A stretch of DNA of 64,000 bases from contig NZ_FCNY02000026.1 in NCBI RefSeq assembly GCF_001544575.2, positions 37,491 through 101,490 of the forward strand. The letters run 5' to 3'. This DNA is from Caballeronia cordobensis. GTDB lineage: Bacteria > Pseudomonadota > Gammaproteobacteria > Burkholderiales > Burkholderiaceae. The position numbers and the translations under genes are program-made. Under the pieces are notes generated by a model. That model ran no database searches, had not been told where the DNA came from, and saw only the letters and a list, made by a program, of their open reading frames with translations. Shown piece by piece: positions 42,080 to 51,771 of this stretch; positions within the stretch are counted from its first letter, which is position 1, and every line of letters starts with the position of its first letter.

Positions 42080-42113
42080 ACGCGGTGCGGCCTCCAAGCC
42101 CACCGCGTTTTTT
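42080..42113 (+). terminator. Rho-independent terminator of the dioxygenase operon
   Basis: CGCGGTG (42081-42087) and CACCGCG (42101-42107) form a perfect stem, followed directly by TTTTTT (42108-42113). It lies 25 bases past the MFS stop. Confidence 0.85.
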
Positions 42114-42175
42114 ATTCCACTTGACAGAACGCCCGCCGTGCCAGCGGTCCCTCAGTACTTTCCGCAGGTTTATTT

Positions 42176-42191
42176 GCTTAGATACCTAAGC
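42176..42191. promoter_or_regulatory. Palindrome before the ABC importer operon
   Basis: GCTTAG-ATAC-CTAAGC is a perfect 6-4-6 inverted repeat in an AT-rich stretch 57 bases before the permease start. It is probably a repressor operator in the promoter of the importer operon. The regulator is not encoded nearby. Confidence 0.6.
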
Positions 42192-42247
42192 TTATGATGC
42201 GCTTCATCCGATGAGACTCAGTCGATCACTTCGAGGAGGAGCCGCGC

Positions 42248-43990
42248 TTGGAACAGACATTCGATGCGATGAAGGCAGCCCTGTCGCGTTCCACGCGGCT
42301 CGACGCGAAGTGGCTCGTGATCGGCGGCGCGGTGATCGTCGTGGGCGTGCTGGCGCTGATCCCGCTCGTGTTTCTCTTCTGGCAAAGCTTCTTCACGCCG
42401 CAAGTCGCCGATAACCCGGCGGTCTTCACCTTCGGCAACTACAAGCTCGCCTACGGCAGCCCCGAAACGCTGCGCACGCTCTTCAACTCGCTCAAGTTCG
42501 CGCTCGGCGCGTCGTGCGTGTCGTTCTCGATCGGCACCGTGCTCGCATGGATCATCGAGCGCACCAACACGCCGTTGCGCAAGTTCTTCTACGCGATCAC
42601 CATCGTGCCGCTGATCGTGCCGAGCATCCTCTTCACGATTGCATGGATCTTTCTCGCGAGCCCGAAGATCGGCGTGCTGAACGTGGCGCTCGGCTCGCTC
42701 TTCGGCGTGACCCGGCCCGTCTTCAACATCTACAGCATGAGCGGCATGATCTGGGTCGACGGTCTGCATTATTCGACGATGGCCTTTCTCCTCATGTCCG
42801 CCGCCTTTCGCGGCATGGACCCTTCGCTGGAGGAATCGTCGTTGATGAGCGGCGCGGGCGTCGCGCGGACAATGTGGCGCATCACGCTGCGCCTCGCGTT
42901 TCCGGCCATCGTCTCGACGCTGCTGATTCTCTTCGTGCGCGCGCTCGAATCGTTCGAAGTGCCCGCGCTGATCGGCTTGCCGGTGAAGCTGCAGGTGTTC
43001 ACGTCGTCGATCTACGAAGCGATCGAGCAGTATCCGAGCCAGATCGGTCTCGCATCGTCGTATTCGATGCTGCTGCTCATCATCACATCCGTCGGGCTGT
43101 ATCTGCAATCGCGCGTGTCGTCCGGCGGCGGCAAGTATTCGACGATGAGCGGCAAAGGCTTTCGCCCGCGCGTCGTGGATATCGGCAAGTGGCGCTATCT
43201 CACCGTCGGCGTGTTCGTCGTCTACTTTCTGCTGATCGTCGCGTTGCCGTTCGCGGTGCTGCTGTGGTCGTCGCTGCAGAAGTATTACCGCACGCCGTCG
43301 CTCTCGGCGCTGGATCATCTTTCGTTCGACGCGTACCGCTACATCCTGCATCTGTCCACCCTGCGTCATGCCGTGATCAACAGCCTCGCGCTGTCGTTCG
43401 GCTGCGCGACCGCCGTCATGCTGCTGTCGGCCGTGATTTGCTGGATCGTCGTCAAGACGAAGCTGCCGGGCCGCTGGCTGCTCGACAACCTCGCGTCGCT
43501 GCCGCTGGTGTTTCCGGGGCTCGTGCTCGGCCTGTCGTTCATGATCGTGTCGCTGAAGGTGGATATCGGCATCTACGGCACGCTGTGGATTCTGCTGATC
43601 GCCTACATCACGCGTTTCATGCCCTACGGCATGCGCTATACGACGACATCGATGGTGCAGATTCACAAGGAGCTGGAAGAGTCCGCCGCGATGAGTTGCG
43701 CAAGCTGGAGCGCGACGTTCTTTCGCATCGTGCTGCCGCTTCTCAAGCCCGGTCTGCTGGCGGGCTGGATCTACGTGATGATCGTGTCGATCCGAGAACT
43801 GTCGAGCTCGATCCTGCTGTACAGCCCCGGCTCGGAGACGGTGTCCATCGTGATCTGGGAGTTGTGGCAGAACGGGCAATACGTGGAACTGTCGGCGCTG
43901 TCGGTGATGCTCGTACTGGCGCTGCTCGCGCTCGTCATGCTGCTGCAATGGATCGGCGGAAAGTTCGGCGTGAAAGCGAACCACGCCTGA
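42248..43990 (+). CDS. ABC transporter permease, fused double unit (iron/spermidine-putrescine type)
   Basis: This 580-residue inner-membrane protein holds two permease units in one chain, each with an EAA-type loop (MDPSLEESSLMSGAGVARTM at about 195-215 and IHKELEESAAMSCASWSATF at about 475). About twelve membrane helices are visible. TTG 42248 is chosen because GAGGAGGAG lies upstream. Such fused permeases occur in Fe3+, thiamine and 2-aminoethylphosphonate-type importers. The ATPase follows, but no solute-binding protein gene is present, so the substrate stays open. Confidence 0.88.
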   Translation: MEQTFDAMKAALSRSTRLDAKWLVIGGAVIVVGVLALIPLVFLFWQSFFTPQVADNPAVFTFGNYKLAYGSPETLRTLFNSLKFALGASCVSFSIGTVLAWIIERTNTPLRKFFYAITIVPLIVPSILFTIAWIFLASPKIGVLNVALGSLFGVTRPVFNIYSMSGMIWVDGLHYSTMAFLLMSAAFRGMDPSLEESSLMSGAGVARTMWRITLRLAFPAIVSTLLILFVRALESFEVPALIGLPVKLQVFTSSIYEAIEQYPSQIGLASSYSMLLLIITSVGLYLQSRVSSGGGKYSTMSGKGFRPRVVDIGKWRYLTVGVFVVYFLLIVALPFAVLLWSSLQKYYRTPSLSALDHLSFDAYRYILHLSTLRHAVINSLALSFGCATAVMLLSAVICWIVVKTKLPGRWLLDNLASLPLVFPGLVLGLSFMIVSLKVDIGIYGTLWILLIAYITRFMPYGMRYTTTSMVQIHKELEESAAMSCASWSATFFRIVLPLLKPGLLAGWIYVMIVSIRELSSSILLYSPGSETVSIVIWELWQNGQYVELSALSVMLVLALLALVMLLQWIGGKFGVKANHA

Positions 43991-44012
43991 AAAGAACACA
44001 TCGGAGACGAAC

Positions 44013-45125
44013 GTGCTGAACGTACAAGGCCTCAACACCGAATATGTCGATGGCAACAACGTGCGCGTGCGCGCCGCCCGCGACGTTTCGTTCGATGTCC
44101 CCGAGGGCAAGCTCTTCACGCTGCTCGGGCCGAGCGGCTGCGGCAAGACGACGACGCTGCGCTCCATCGCGGGCCTCGAACGGCCTGTCGGCGGGGCGAT
44201 CTCGGTGAACGGCGTGACCGTGTTTTCCGCGCGCGAGGACACCTTCGTGCCGCCGAACCGGCGCAAGTTCGGCATGGTGTTTCAGTCTTACGCGATCTGG
44301 CCGCACATGACGGTCTTTCGCAACGCGAGTTTTCCGCTCGAAGTCGGCGAAAAGAAATATTCGAAGCGCGAGATCGAAGAGAAGGTGATGCGCGTGCTGA
44401 CGGCCGTCGGCCTCGATCACGTCGCGGACCGCGATGCCACGCGCATGTCTGGCGGCCAGCAGCAACGCCTCGCGCTCGCGCGCGCGCTCGTGATGGAGCC
44501 GAAGCTGCTGCTGCTCGACGAACCGCTCTCGAACCTCGATGCAAAGCTGCGCGACAAGATGCGCTTCGAGCTGAAGCGCATGCAGCGCGAACTGCGGATC
44601 ACGACGATCTACGTGACGCACGATCAGGAGGAAGCGCTCGCGCTGTCGCACGAAATCGCCGTGATGAAAGACGGGCAAATCGTGCAGAAAGCGGCGCCGC
44701 GCGCGATCTACGACTTGCCGAACTGCAAGTTCGTCGCGGACTTCGTGGGCACGACCAATTTCATCGACGGCCGCGTGCGCGACTGCCATGACGAGGACGG
44801 CAACGTGCTGATCGAATCCGCGCTCGGCACGATCGCGGTGGCGAACGCGGTTTCGTGCCGCCCCGGCGACGCAGCCGTGATCGCCGTGCGCCCGGAAAAC
44901 GTGATGGTGCACGAGACGCTCGATGGCTTGAGCGCGCGCAACGTCTACACCGGCACGGTCGCGGCGAAAGTGTTCCTCGGCGAGACGCTCGATTTCCAGA
45001 TTCGCGTCGGCGAACAGATCGTGCTGGCGCGCGTGCATCCGTCGCACAAGACGCCGGTCGGCGAGACGATTCACTTTTCGATCGATCCGGGAAGTTGTAT
45101 CGCATTGTCATCGCAGAAGGACTGA
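44013..45125 (+). CDS. ABC transporter ATP-binding protein (MalK/PotA-like with TOBE domain)
   Basis: This 370-residue ATPase has Walker A GPSGCGKTTTLRS, signature MSGGQQQRLALARAL, Walker B LLLLDEPLSNLD and the H-loop VTHDQEEA. The C-terminal 120 residues form a TOBE-like regulatory domain. GTG 44013 has GGAG upstream. It energises the fused permease encoded 22 bases upstream. It is the last gene of the unit, as the next gene starts 138 bases later and belongs to nitrate uptake. Confidence 0.9.
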   Translation: MLNVQGLNTEYVDGNNVRVRAARDVSFDVPEGKLFTLLGPSGCGKTTTLRSIAGLERPVGGAISVNGVTVFSAREDTFVPPNRRKFGMVFQSYAIWPHMTVFRNASFPLEVGEKKYSKREIEEKVMRVLTAVGLDHVADRDATRMSGGQQQRLALARALVMEPKLLLLDEPLSNLDAKLRDKMRFELKRMQRELRITTIYVTHDQEEALALSHEIAVMKDGQIVQKAAPRAIYDLPNCKFVADFVGTTNFIDGRVRDCHDEDGNVLIESALGTIAVANAVSCRPGDAAVIAVRPENVMVHETLDGLSARNVYTGTVAAKVFLGETLDFQIRVGEQIVLARVHPSHKTPVGETIHFSIDPGSCIALSSQKD

Positions 45126-45263
45126 AGAGGCAGGCGCATCATCCAGTCGGACTACGCCGCAATGACTAGCGGCAAATCAACGCTGCATCCGTCCGGCGAA
45201 TAGGCGTTTCGCGCGGCGCTCCGTACCCTTGTCGAGCAAGCTACACACGACAAGGAACGGACG

Positions 45264-46514
45264 ATGAGCGTCGTCAACACACCCGCCACTACCTCGGTCT
45301 CCGCCGACGCGCGCGCATGGCGCGTGCTCGGCGCGAGCACTTTCGCCTTCACCATCTGCTTCGCCGTATGGATGATGTTCGCCATCCTCGGCATTCCTCT
45401 CAAGAAGCAGCTCCATCTCTCCGATACCGAATTCGGCCTGATCGCCGCGATGCCCGTCCTGACAGGCTCGCTCGCGCGCGTGCCGCTCGGCATCTGGACC
45501 GACCGCCTGGGCGGACGCGCCGTCTTCTTCTTCACGATGGCCGTCACCATCGTGCCGATCTGGCTGATCAGCTACGCCACCGAATTGTGGCAATTCCTCG
45601 TGCTCGGGCTGTTCGTCGGCGTCGCGGGCGCGTCGTTTTCGGTGGGCACGCCGTATGTCGCGCGCTGGTTTCCGAAGTCCCGTCAGGGTCTCGCCATGGG
45701 CATTTTCGGCGCGGGCAATTCGGGCGCCGCGCTGACCAAATTCGTCGCGCCGGTGCTGATTCTCACCGCGGGGACGTGGACCATCGTGCCGAAGGTCTAT
45801 TCGGTGGCGATGCTCGTCACCGCGCTCCTGTTCTGGCTTTTTTCCGCTTCCGACCCGGCGCACCGCAGCGCCGGCACGCAGCGTTTCGGCGCGCAGATGG
45901 CCGTGCTCAAAGACCGGCGGGTGTTGCGGTACGCGCAGTACTACTCGGTCGTGTTCGGCGGCTATGTTGGCCTCGCGTTGTGGATGCCGCAGTACTACGT
46001 GAATCAACACGGCTTCGGCATCGAACAGGCCGCGTTCCTCGCCGCGTGCTTTTCGCTGCCTGGCGGCGTGCTGCGCGCGCTCGGCGGATGGATGTCGGAC
46101 CGCTTCGGCGCGTATCGCACGACATGGATCGTCATGTGGGTCGCGCTCGCGTGTTTTTTCCTGCTGAGCTACCCCGTGACCGATTTCGTGGTCCACGCGA
46201 AAGACGGCCCGCTCACGTTCCACATCGCCATGGGACCGCTCGGCTACACCGTGCTGATGTTCGTCGTCGGCGTGGCAATGGCGGTCGGCAAGGCGTCGGT
46301 CTTCAAGTTCGTATCGGATGAATTCGCGTCGAACATCGGCGCGGTCTCGGGCGTCGTCGGCCTCGCTGGCGGGCTTGCGGGTTTCCTTTTGCCGATTCTC
46401 TTTGGACTGCTCGTCGATCTCACCGGCGTGCGCACCACCTGTTTCATGCTGATGTTCGGCGCGACCGCGGTCAGCCTGATCTGCATGCACTTCACATTTC
46501 AATCGAAAGCGTAA
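45264..46514 (+). CDS. narK: Nitrate transporter NarK1-type (MFS)
   Basis: This is a 416-residue MFS protein of the nitrate/nitrite porter family. It has the nitrate signature ASFSVGTPYVARWFPKSRQG and FGAGNSGAALT. It is the shorter of the two adjacent carriers and resembles the type I proteins that import nitrate with protons. AAGGA lies before ATG 45264. It heads the nar operon; NarL or an FNR-like protein is the expected activator, though no convincing site was found in the 138 upstream bases. Confidence 0.92.
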   Translation: MSVVNTPATTSVSADARAWRVLGASTFAFTICFAVWMMFAILGIPLKKQLHLSDTEFGLIAAMPVLTGSLARVPLGIWTDRLGGRAVFFFTMAVTIVPIWLISYATELWQFLVLGLFVGVAGASFSVGTPYVARWFPKSRQGLAMGIFGAGNSGAALTKFVAPVLILTAGTWTIVPKVYSVAMLVTALLFWLFSASDPAHRSAGTQRFGAQMAVLKDRRVLRYAQYYSVVFGGYVGLALWMPQYYVNQHGFGIEQAAFLAACFSLPGGVLRALGGWMSDRFGAYRTTWIVMWVALACFFLLSYPVTDFVVHAKDGPLTFHIAMGPLGYTVLMFVVGVAMAVGKASVFKFVSDEFASNIGAVSGVVGLAGGLAGFLLPILFGLLVDLTGVRTTCFMLMFGATAVSLICMHFTFQSKA

Positions 46515-46516
46515 TC

Positions 46517-47911
46517 ATGTCAACACCATCACGTTACTTGCTCACCAAATGGGAGCCGGAAAACGCGGCGTTCTGGCGCGCGAGCGGCCAGTCGGTCGCC
46601 CGCCGCAATCTCTGGATCTCGATTCCCGCGCTGGCGCTCGCGTTCACGGTGTGGTCGTTGTGGAGCGTCGTCGTGGTCAGTCTCGATAAGGGCGGCTTCC
46701 ATTTCACGAAAGACCAGTTGTTCTGGCTGACGGCGCTGCCCGCGCTCTCGGGCGCGACGTTGCGCATTTTCTACTCGTTCCTCGTGCCGATCTTCGGCGG
46801 ACGGCGTTTTACCGCGCTGTCCACCGCGAGCCTGCTGATTCCGGCAATCGGCATGGGAATCGCGCTGCGCGACCCCTCGACCACCTATCCGACGCTGCTC
46901 GTGCTCGCGTTGCTGTGCGGTCTGGGCGGCGCGAACTTCAGTTCGTCGATGGCCAACATCAGCTTCTTCTTCCCGAAAGCGGAGAAGGGCTTCGCGACCG
47001 GCATGAACGCCGGCATCGGCAACCTGGGCGTGTCCGTCGTGCAGTTCGTCACGCCGCTCGTAATCTCGGCGGGCGTGTTCGGCGCGCTCGCGGGCGAGGG
47101 GCAGTCGTACACCGTCAACGGCGTCGGGCACAGCATCTGGCTGCAGAACGCGGGCTTCATCTGGGTGCCGTTCATCGCCGTCGCCTCGCTCGCGGCGTGG
47201 TTCGGCATGAACGACATCGCGGATGCGAAGGCATCGTTCGCCGAGCAGGCCGTCATCTTCAGGCGCAAGCACAACTGGCTGATGTGCTTGCTGTATATCG
47301 GCACGTTCGGCTCGTTCATCGGCTTTTCGGCCGGTCTCGCGCTGCTGACGAAGGCGGAATTTCCGTCCGTGAATCCGACCGCCTACGCATTCCTCGGGCC
47401 GCTCGCGGGCGCACTCACGCGTCCGGTCGGCGGCTGGATCTCGGACCGTCTCGGCGGCGCGCGCGTGACGCTGTTCACCTTCATCGCGATGATCGCAGCC
47501 GTGTTCGGCGTGATGGCGTCTTTGCCGCACGACGGCGCGGGCGGCAGCTTCGGCGGCTTCCTCGCGATGTTCATCGCCTTGTTCGCGCTGACGGGCATCG
47601 GCAACGGATCGACGTTCCGCATGATCCCGGTGATCTTCCTCACGCAGAAGCAACGCGAATCCGCAAACCAGTCCGATGCGGCGAAAAAGCAGGCGCAGCA
47701 CGATGCGGGCAAGGAATCGGCGGCGGTGCTCGGTTTCGCCGGTGCGATCGGCGCGTATGGCGGCTTCTTCATCCCGCGCGGGTTCGGCACTTCGATGAGC
47801 ATGACCGGATCGCCCGACGCCGCGCTCTGGTGCTTCATCGGCTTCTACGCCGTGTGCGCGGTGGTCACCTGGGTCTGCTATGCGCGCCGCAACGCGGACA
47901 TGCCGTGCTGA
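46517..47911 (+). CDS. narK: Nitrate/nitrite antiporter NarK2-type (MFS)
   Basis: This is a 464-residue MFS protein starting 2 bases after narK1. It has the signature NFSSSMANISFFFPKAEKG and MNAGIGNLGVS, typical of type II NarK proteins that exchange nitrite for nitrate across the inner membrane. Linked narK1-narK2 pairs, sometimes fused, are common in denitrifying Proteobacteria. Together they would start nitrate uptake and then run nitrate/nitrite exchange during respiration. Confidence 0.93.
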   Translation: MSTPSRYLLTKWEPENAAFWRASGQSVARRNLWISIPALALAFTVWSLWSVVVVSLDKGGFHFTKDQLFWLTALPALSGATLRIFYSFLVPIFGGRRFTALSTASLLIPAIGMGIALRDPSTTYPTLLVLALLCGLGGANFSSSMANISFFFPKAEKGFATGMNAGIGNLGVSVVQFVTPLVISAGVFGALAGEGQSYTVNGVGHSIWLQNAGFIWVPFIAVASLAAWFGMNDIADAKASFAEQAVIFRRKHNWLMCLLYIGTFGSFIGFSAGLALLTKAEFPSVNPTAYAFLGPLAGALTRPVGGWISDRLGGARVTLFTFIAMIAAVFGVMASLPHDGAGGSFGGFLAMFIALFALTGIGNGSTFRMIPVIFLTQKQRESANQSDAAKKQAQHDAGKESAAVLGFAGAIGAYGGFFIPRGFGTSMSMTGSPDAALWCFIGFYAVCAVVTWVCYARRNADMPC

Positions 47912-48054
47912 ACTAGTTCGAAAGGACTAAGCAAAGTAATCCGCATGACGCGCAACGAGCGCTCCTTTCGGGGAATGGGCGCGTGGTCATCGCGCCCCTA
48001 CACTCGAATCAACGTATTCATGGCGGCTCGCGGCCGCCTCGCCCGGAGAAACGG

Positions 48055-51000
48055 ATGAGTCACTTTCTGGATCGGCTGAAGTTCATGTCGCGCATCAAGT
48101 CCACGTTCTCGAATGGACATGGCGCGGTCGTGAACGAAGACCGCAAATGGGAAAACGGCTATCGCAGCCGATGGCAGCACGACAAGATCGTGCGCTCCAC
48201 GCACGGCGTGAACTGCACGGGCTCCTGCTCATGGAAGGTCTATGTCAAGAATGGCCTGATCACGTGGGAGACGCAGCAGACTGACTATCCGCGCACGCGT
48301 CCCGATCTGCCGAATCACGAACCGCGCGGCTGTCCGCGGGGCGCGTCGTATAGCTGGTATGTGTATTCCGCGCAGCGCGTGAAACATCCGATGATCCGCG
48401 GACGTCTCATCGAGATGTGGCGCGAGGCGCGCAAGACGCTCGACCCGGTGGCGGCGTGGGCGTCGATCTGTGAAGACCCCGTCAAGGCGAAGCGCTACAA
48501 GAGCGTGCGCGGTCTCGGCGGTTTCGTGCGTGCGGACTGGGACACGGCAAGCGAGATCATCGCGGCGGCGAATGCGTACACCGTTGGCAAGTACGGGCCC
48601 GACCGCGTGATCGGTTTCTCGCCGATCCCCGCCATGTCGATGGTCTCCTACGCCGCCGGCGCGCGCTATCTGAGCCTGATCGGCGGCGCGTGCCTGTCGT
48701 TCTACGACTGGTATTGCGACCTTCCGCCCGCGTCGCCCCAGGTCTGGGGCGAGCAGACGGACGTGCCCGAATCCGCGGACTGGTACAACTCCACGTATCT
48801 GATGGTGTGGGGTTCCAACGTGCCGCAAACGCGCACGCCGGACGCGCACTTCTACACGGAAGTGCGCTACAAGGGCACGAAGACGGTCGCGGTCTCGTCC
48901 GACTACGGCGAGATGGTGAAGTTCGGCGACATCTGGCTCGCGCCGAAGCAAGGCACGGACGCCGCGCTCGCCATGGCGATGGGTCATGTCGTGCTGAAGG
49001 AGTTCCACGCAAGCGGCAAGTCAGCGTACTTCCGCGATTACGTGAAGCGCTACACCGACATGCCGATGTTGGTCGTGTTGCGCGAGAACCCGAACGGCGA
49101 CGGCACGCTCGTGCCCGACCATTTCCTGCGCGCATCGCAACTGCAGAACGATCTGGACGAAGCGAACAATCCGCAATGGAAGACGCTCGTCATCGACGAG
49201 ACGAGCGGCAGGATCGTCGCGCCGAACGGCACGATCGGCTTTCGCTGGGGCGAGGCGAATCATGACAGCGGCGCGAAGGTCGGCCGCTGGAATCTCGAGC
49301 AGAAGGACGGCGGCTCGGGCCGCGATATCGATCCGCGTCTGACGCAGATCGGCGCGCACGACGAAGTGGCGGAAGCGAGCTTCCCGTACTTCGGCGCGGA
49401 GCACGACGCGCTGCTCGCGCGCCGCGTGCCGGTCAAGCGCATCACGCTGGCGGACGGCACGAGCGCATGCGTCGCGACCGTCTATGACTTGCAGATGGCG
49501 AACTATGGCGTCGATCGGGGTCTCGGCGGCGCAAACGTCGCATCGTCCTACGATGACGACATGCCCTACACGCCCGCATGGCAGGAAAAGCACACCACCG
49601 TGCCGCGCCATCTCGTCATCCAGGTGGCGCGCGAATTCGCGGACAACGCGGACCGCACGCAGGGCAAGAGCATGGTGATCGTCGGCGCGGCGCTGAATCA
49701 CTGGTATCACAACGACATGATCTATCGCGGCATCATCAATTTGTTGATGATGTGCGGCTGCATCGGCAAGAGCGGCGGAGGCTGGGCGCACTATGTCGGT
49801 CAGGAAAAACTACGTCCGCAGTTTGGCTGGGCGCCGCTCGCATTCGCGCTCGACTGGTCGCGCCCGCCGCGCCAGATGAACGGCACGTCGTTCTTCTATA
49901 ACCACACGAGCCAGTGGCGTCACGAAAAAGTCGCGCTCGATGAAATTCTCGGGCCCACCGCCGACAAGTCGCGCTACGAACGTCTCTCGATGCTCGACAT
50001 GAACGCGAAGTCCGAGCGCATGGGCTGGCTGCCGTCGGCGCCGCAACTGGGCGCGAATCCGCTCGATATCGTCGATGCCGCGAAGCGCGCGGGACGCGAT
50101 CCGATCGAATACACGGTCGATCAACTGAAGTCCGGCGCGCTGAACTTCGCGTGCGACGACCCGGACAATCCCGTCAATTTCCCGCGCAACATGTTCGTGT
50201 GGCGCTCGAATATTCTCGGCAGTTCCGGCAAGGGTCACGAGTACTTCCTGAAGTATCTGCTCGGCACGCAGAACGCGCTTTTCGGCGACGAAGCCGACGC
50301 GATCAAGCCGTCCGAAGTGAACGTGCGGGAAGCCGCTGAAGGCAAGCTCGATCTCCTGACCGTGCTCGATTTCCGCATGAGCACGACATGCCTCTACGGC
50401 GACATCGTGCTGCCGAGCGCGACGTTCTATGAGAAGAACGATCTCAACACGTCGGACATGCATCCGTTCATCCATCCGTTGTCGGAAGCGGTGCAGCCGT
50501 TGTGGGAAAGCAAGAGCGACTGGGAAATCTACAAGGCGATCGCGAAGAAGTTCGCGGAAATCGGCGGAAAGCATCTGGGCACGCGCACGGATCTCGTCTG
50601 CGCGCCGCTCATGCACGACACGCCGGGCGAACTCGGCCAGGCGTTCGAGCCCAAGGACTGGCGTCATGGCGAATGCGACCTGATCCCCGGCAAGACCGCA
50701 CCGTCGATGACGCTCGTCGAGCGCGACTACAACGCGATCTACGACAAGTTCACGTCGGTCGGACCGTTGCTCGCGAAGCTCGGCAATGGCGGCAAGGGCA
50801 TCAACTGGAACACGGCGCACGAAGTGGACGAACTCGCGTCGTTGTCCGGCGAGAGCAACGGCCGTCCGCGTCTCGATACCGCCATCGACGCCGCCGAGAT
50901 GATCCTCACCTTCGCGCCCGAGACGAACGGCCATGTCGCCGTGAAGGCCTGGGAAGCGCTTTCGAAGATCACGGGACGCGATCACTCGCATCTCGCGCTC

Positions 51001-51771
51001 GGCCGCGAGCACGACAAGATCCGCTTTCGCGACGTGCAGGCGCAACCGCGCAAGATCATTTCCGCACCGACATGGTCGGGACTCGAATCGGAGGAAGTCA
51101 GCTACAACGCGGGCTACACGAACGTGCACGAGCTGATTCCCTGGCGCACGCTCACCGGGCGGCAGCAGTTCTATCAGGATCACCGCTGGATGCTGGACTT
51201 CGGTGAGGGTTCGTGCGTCTACAAGCCCGCGATCGACACGAAGACCGTTTCGCCGATGCTCGGCGCGAAGCCCAACGGTGAGCACGAACTCGTTTTGAAC
51301 TGGATCACCCCGCACCAGAAGTGGGGCATCCATTCCACCTACACGGACAACCTGCGCATGCTCACGCTGTCGCGCGGCGGCCCGCACGTGTGGGTGTCGG
51401 AATCGGAAGCGAAAGAGGCTGGCCTCGCGGACAACGACTGGGTCGAGGTCTTCAACGTGAACGGCACGCTGACCGCGCGCGTCGTCGTGAGTCAGCGCGT
51501 GCCGCGCGGCATGTGTCTCATGTATCACGCGCAGGAGAAGATCATCAACGTGCCGGGCGCGGAGACGAGCGGCATGCGCGGCGGTATCCACAACTCGGTC
51601 ACGCGCACGGTGCTCAAACCCACGCACATGATCGGCGGATACGCGCAACAGGCTTATGGCTTCAATTACTACGGCACCGTGGGCAGCAATCGAGATGAAT
51701 ACGTCATCGTACGCAAGATGAAGAAAGTCGACTGGCTCGAAGGCCCGCTCAAGGAAGGAGCAGCATCATGA
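48055..51771 (+). CDS. narG: Respiratory nitrate reductase alpha subunit
   Basis: This 1238-residue molybdenum enzyme reduces nitrate to nitrite at the cytoplasmic face. The N-terminal FS0 iron-sulfur cluster ligands are in HGVNCTGSCSW and EPRGCPRG, and the molybdopterin domains follow (PAMSMVSYAAGARYLSLIGG onward). ATG 48055 starts MSHFLDRLKFMSRIK. Length and motifs match E. coli NarG. It overlaps narH by 4 bases. The 143 bases before it may hold a second promoter. Confidence 0.97.
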   Translation: MSHFLDRLKFMSRIKSTFSNGHGAVVNEDRKWENGYRSRWQHDKIVRSTHGVNCTGSCSWKVYVKNGLITWETQQTDYPRTRPDLPNHEPRGCPRGASYSWYVYSAQRVKHPMIRGRLIEMWREARKTLDPVAAWASICEDPVKAKRYKSVRGLGGFVRADWDTASEIIAAANAYTVGKYGPDRVIGFSPIPAMSMVSYAAGARYLSLIGGACLSFYDWYCDLPPASPQVWGEQTDVPESADWYNSTYLMVWGSNVPQTRTPDAHFYTEVRYKGTKTVAVSSDYGEMVKFGDIWLAPKQGTDAALAMAMGHVVLKEFHASGKSAYFRDYVKRYTDMPMLVVLRENPNGDGTLVPDHFLRASQLQNDLDEANNPQWKTLVIDETSGRIVAPNGTIGFRWGEANHDSGAKVGRWNLEQKDGGSGRDIDPRLTQIGAHDEVAEASFPYFGAEHDALLARRVPVKRITLADGTSACVATVYDLQMANYGVDRGLGGANVASSYDDDMPYTPAWQEKHTTVPRHLVIQVAREFADNADRTQGKSMVIVGAALNHWYHNDMIYRGIINLLMMCGCIGKSGGGWAHYVGQEKLRPQFGWAPLAFALDWSRPPRQMNGTSFFYNHTSQWRHEKVALDEILGPTADKSRYERLSMLDMNAKSERMGWLPSAPQLGANPLDIVDAAKRAGRDPIEYTVDQLKSGALNFACDDPDNPVNFPRNMFVWRSNILGSSGKGHEYFLKYLLGTQNALFGDEADAIKPSEVNVREAAEGKLDLLTVLDFRMSTTCLYGDIVLPSATFYEKNDLNTSDMHPFIHPLSEAVQPLWESKSDWEIYKAIAKKFAEIGGKHLGTRTDLVCAPLMHDTPGELGQAFEPKDWRHGECDLIPGKTAPSMTLVERDYNAIYDKFTSVGPLLAKLGNGGKGINWNTAHEVDELASLSGESNGRPRLDTAIDAAEMILTFAPETNGHVAVKAWEALSKITGRDHSHLALGREHDKIRFRDVQAQPRKIISAPTWSGLESEEVSYNAGYTNVHELIPWRTLTGRQQFYQDHRWMLDFGEGSCVYKPAIDTKTVSPMLGAKPNGEHELVLNWITPHQKWGIHSTYTDNLRMLTLSRGGPHVWVSESEAKEAGLADNDWVEVFNVNGTLTARVVVSQRVPRGMCLMYHAQEKIINVPGAETSGMRGGIHNSVTRTVLKPTHMIGGYAQQAYGFNYYGTVGSNRDEYVIVRKMKKVDWLEGPLKEGAAS

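Noticed and set aside
42121..42126. TTGACA as a -35 element for the ABC importer operon
   Set aside because: No reasonable -10 lies 16-18 bases downstream; the AT-rich palindrome region further on is a better promoter candidate.
45175..45179. Possible FNR half-site (ATCAA) before narK1
   Set aside because: The other half of TTGAT-N4-ATCAA is missing, so it is no better than chance.
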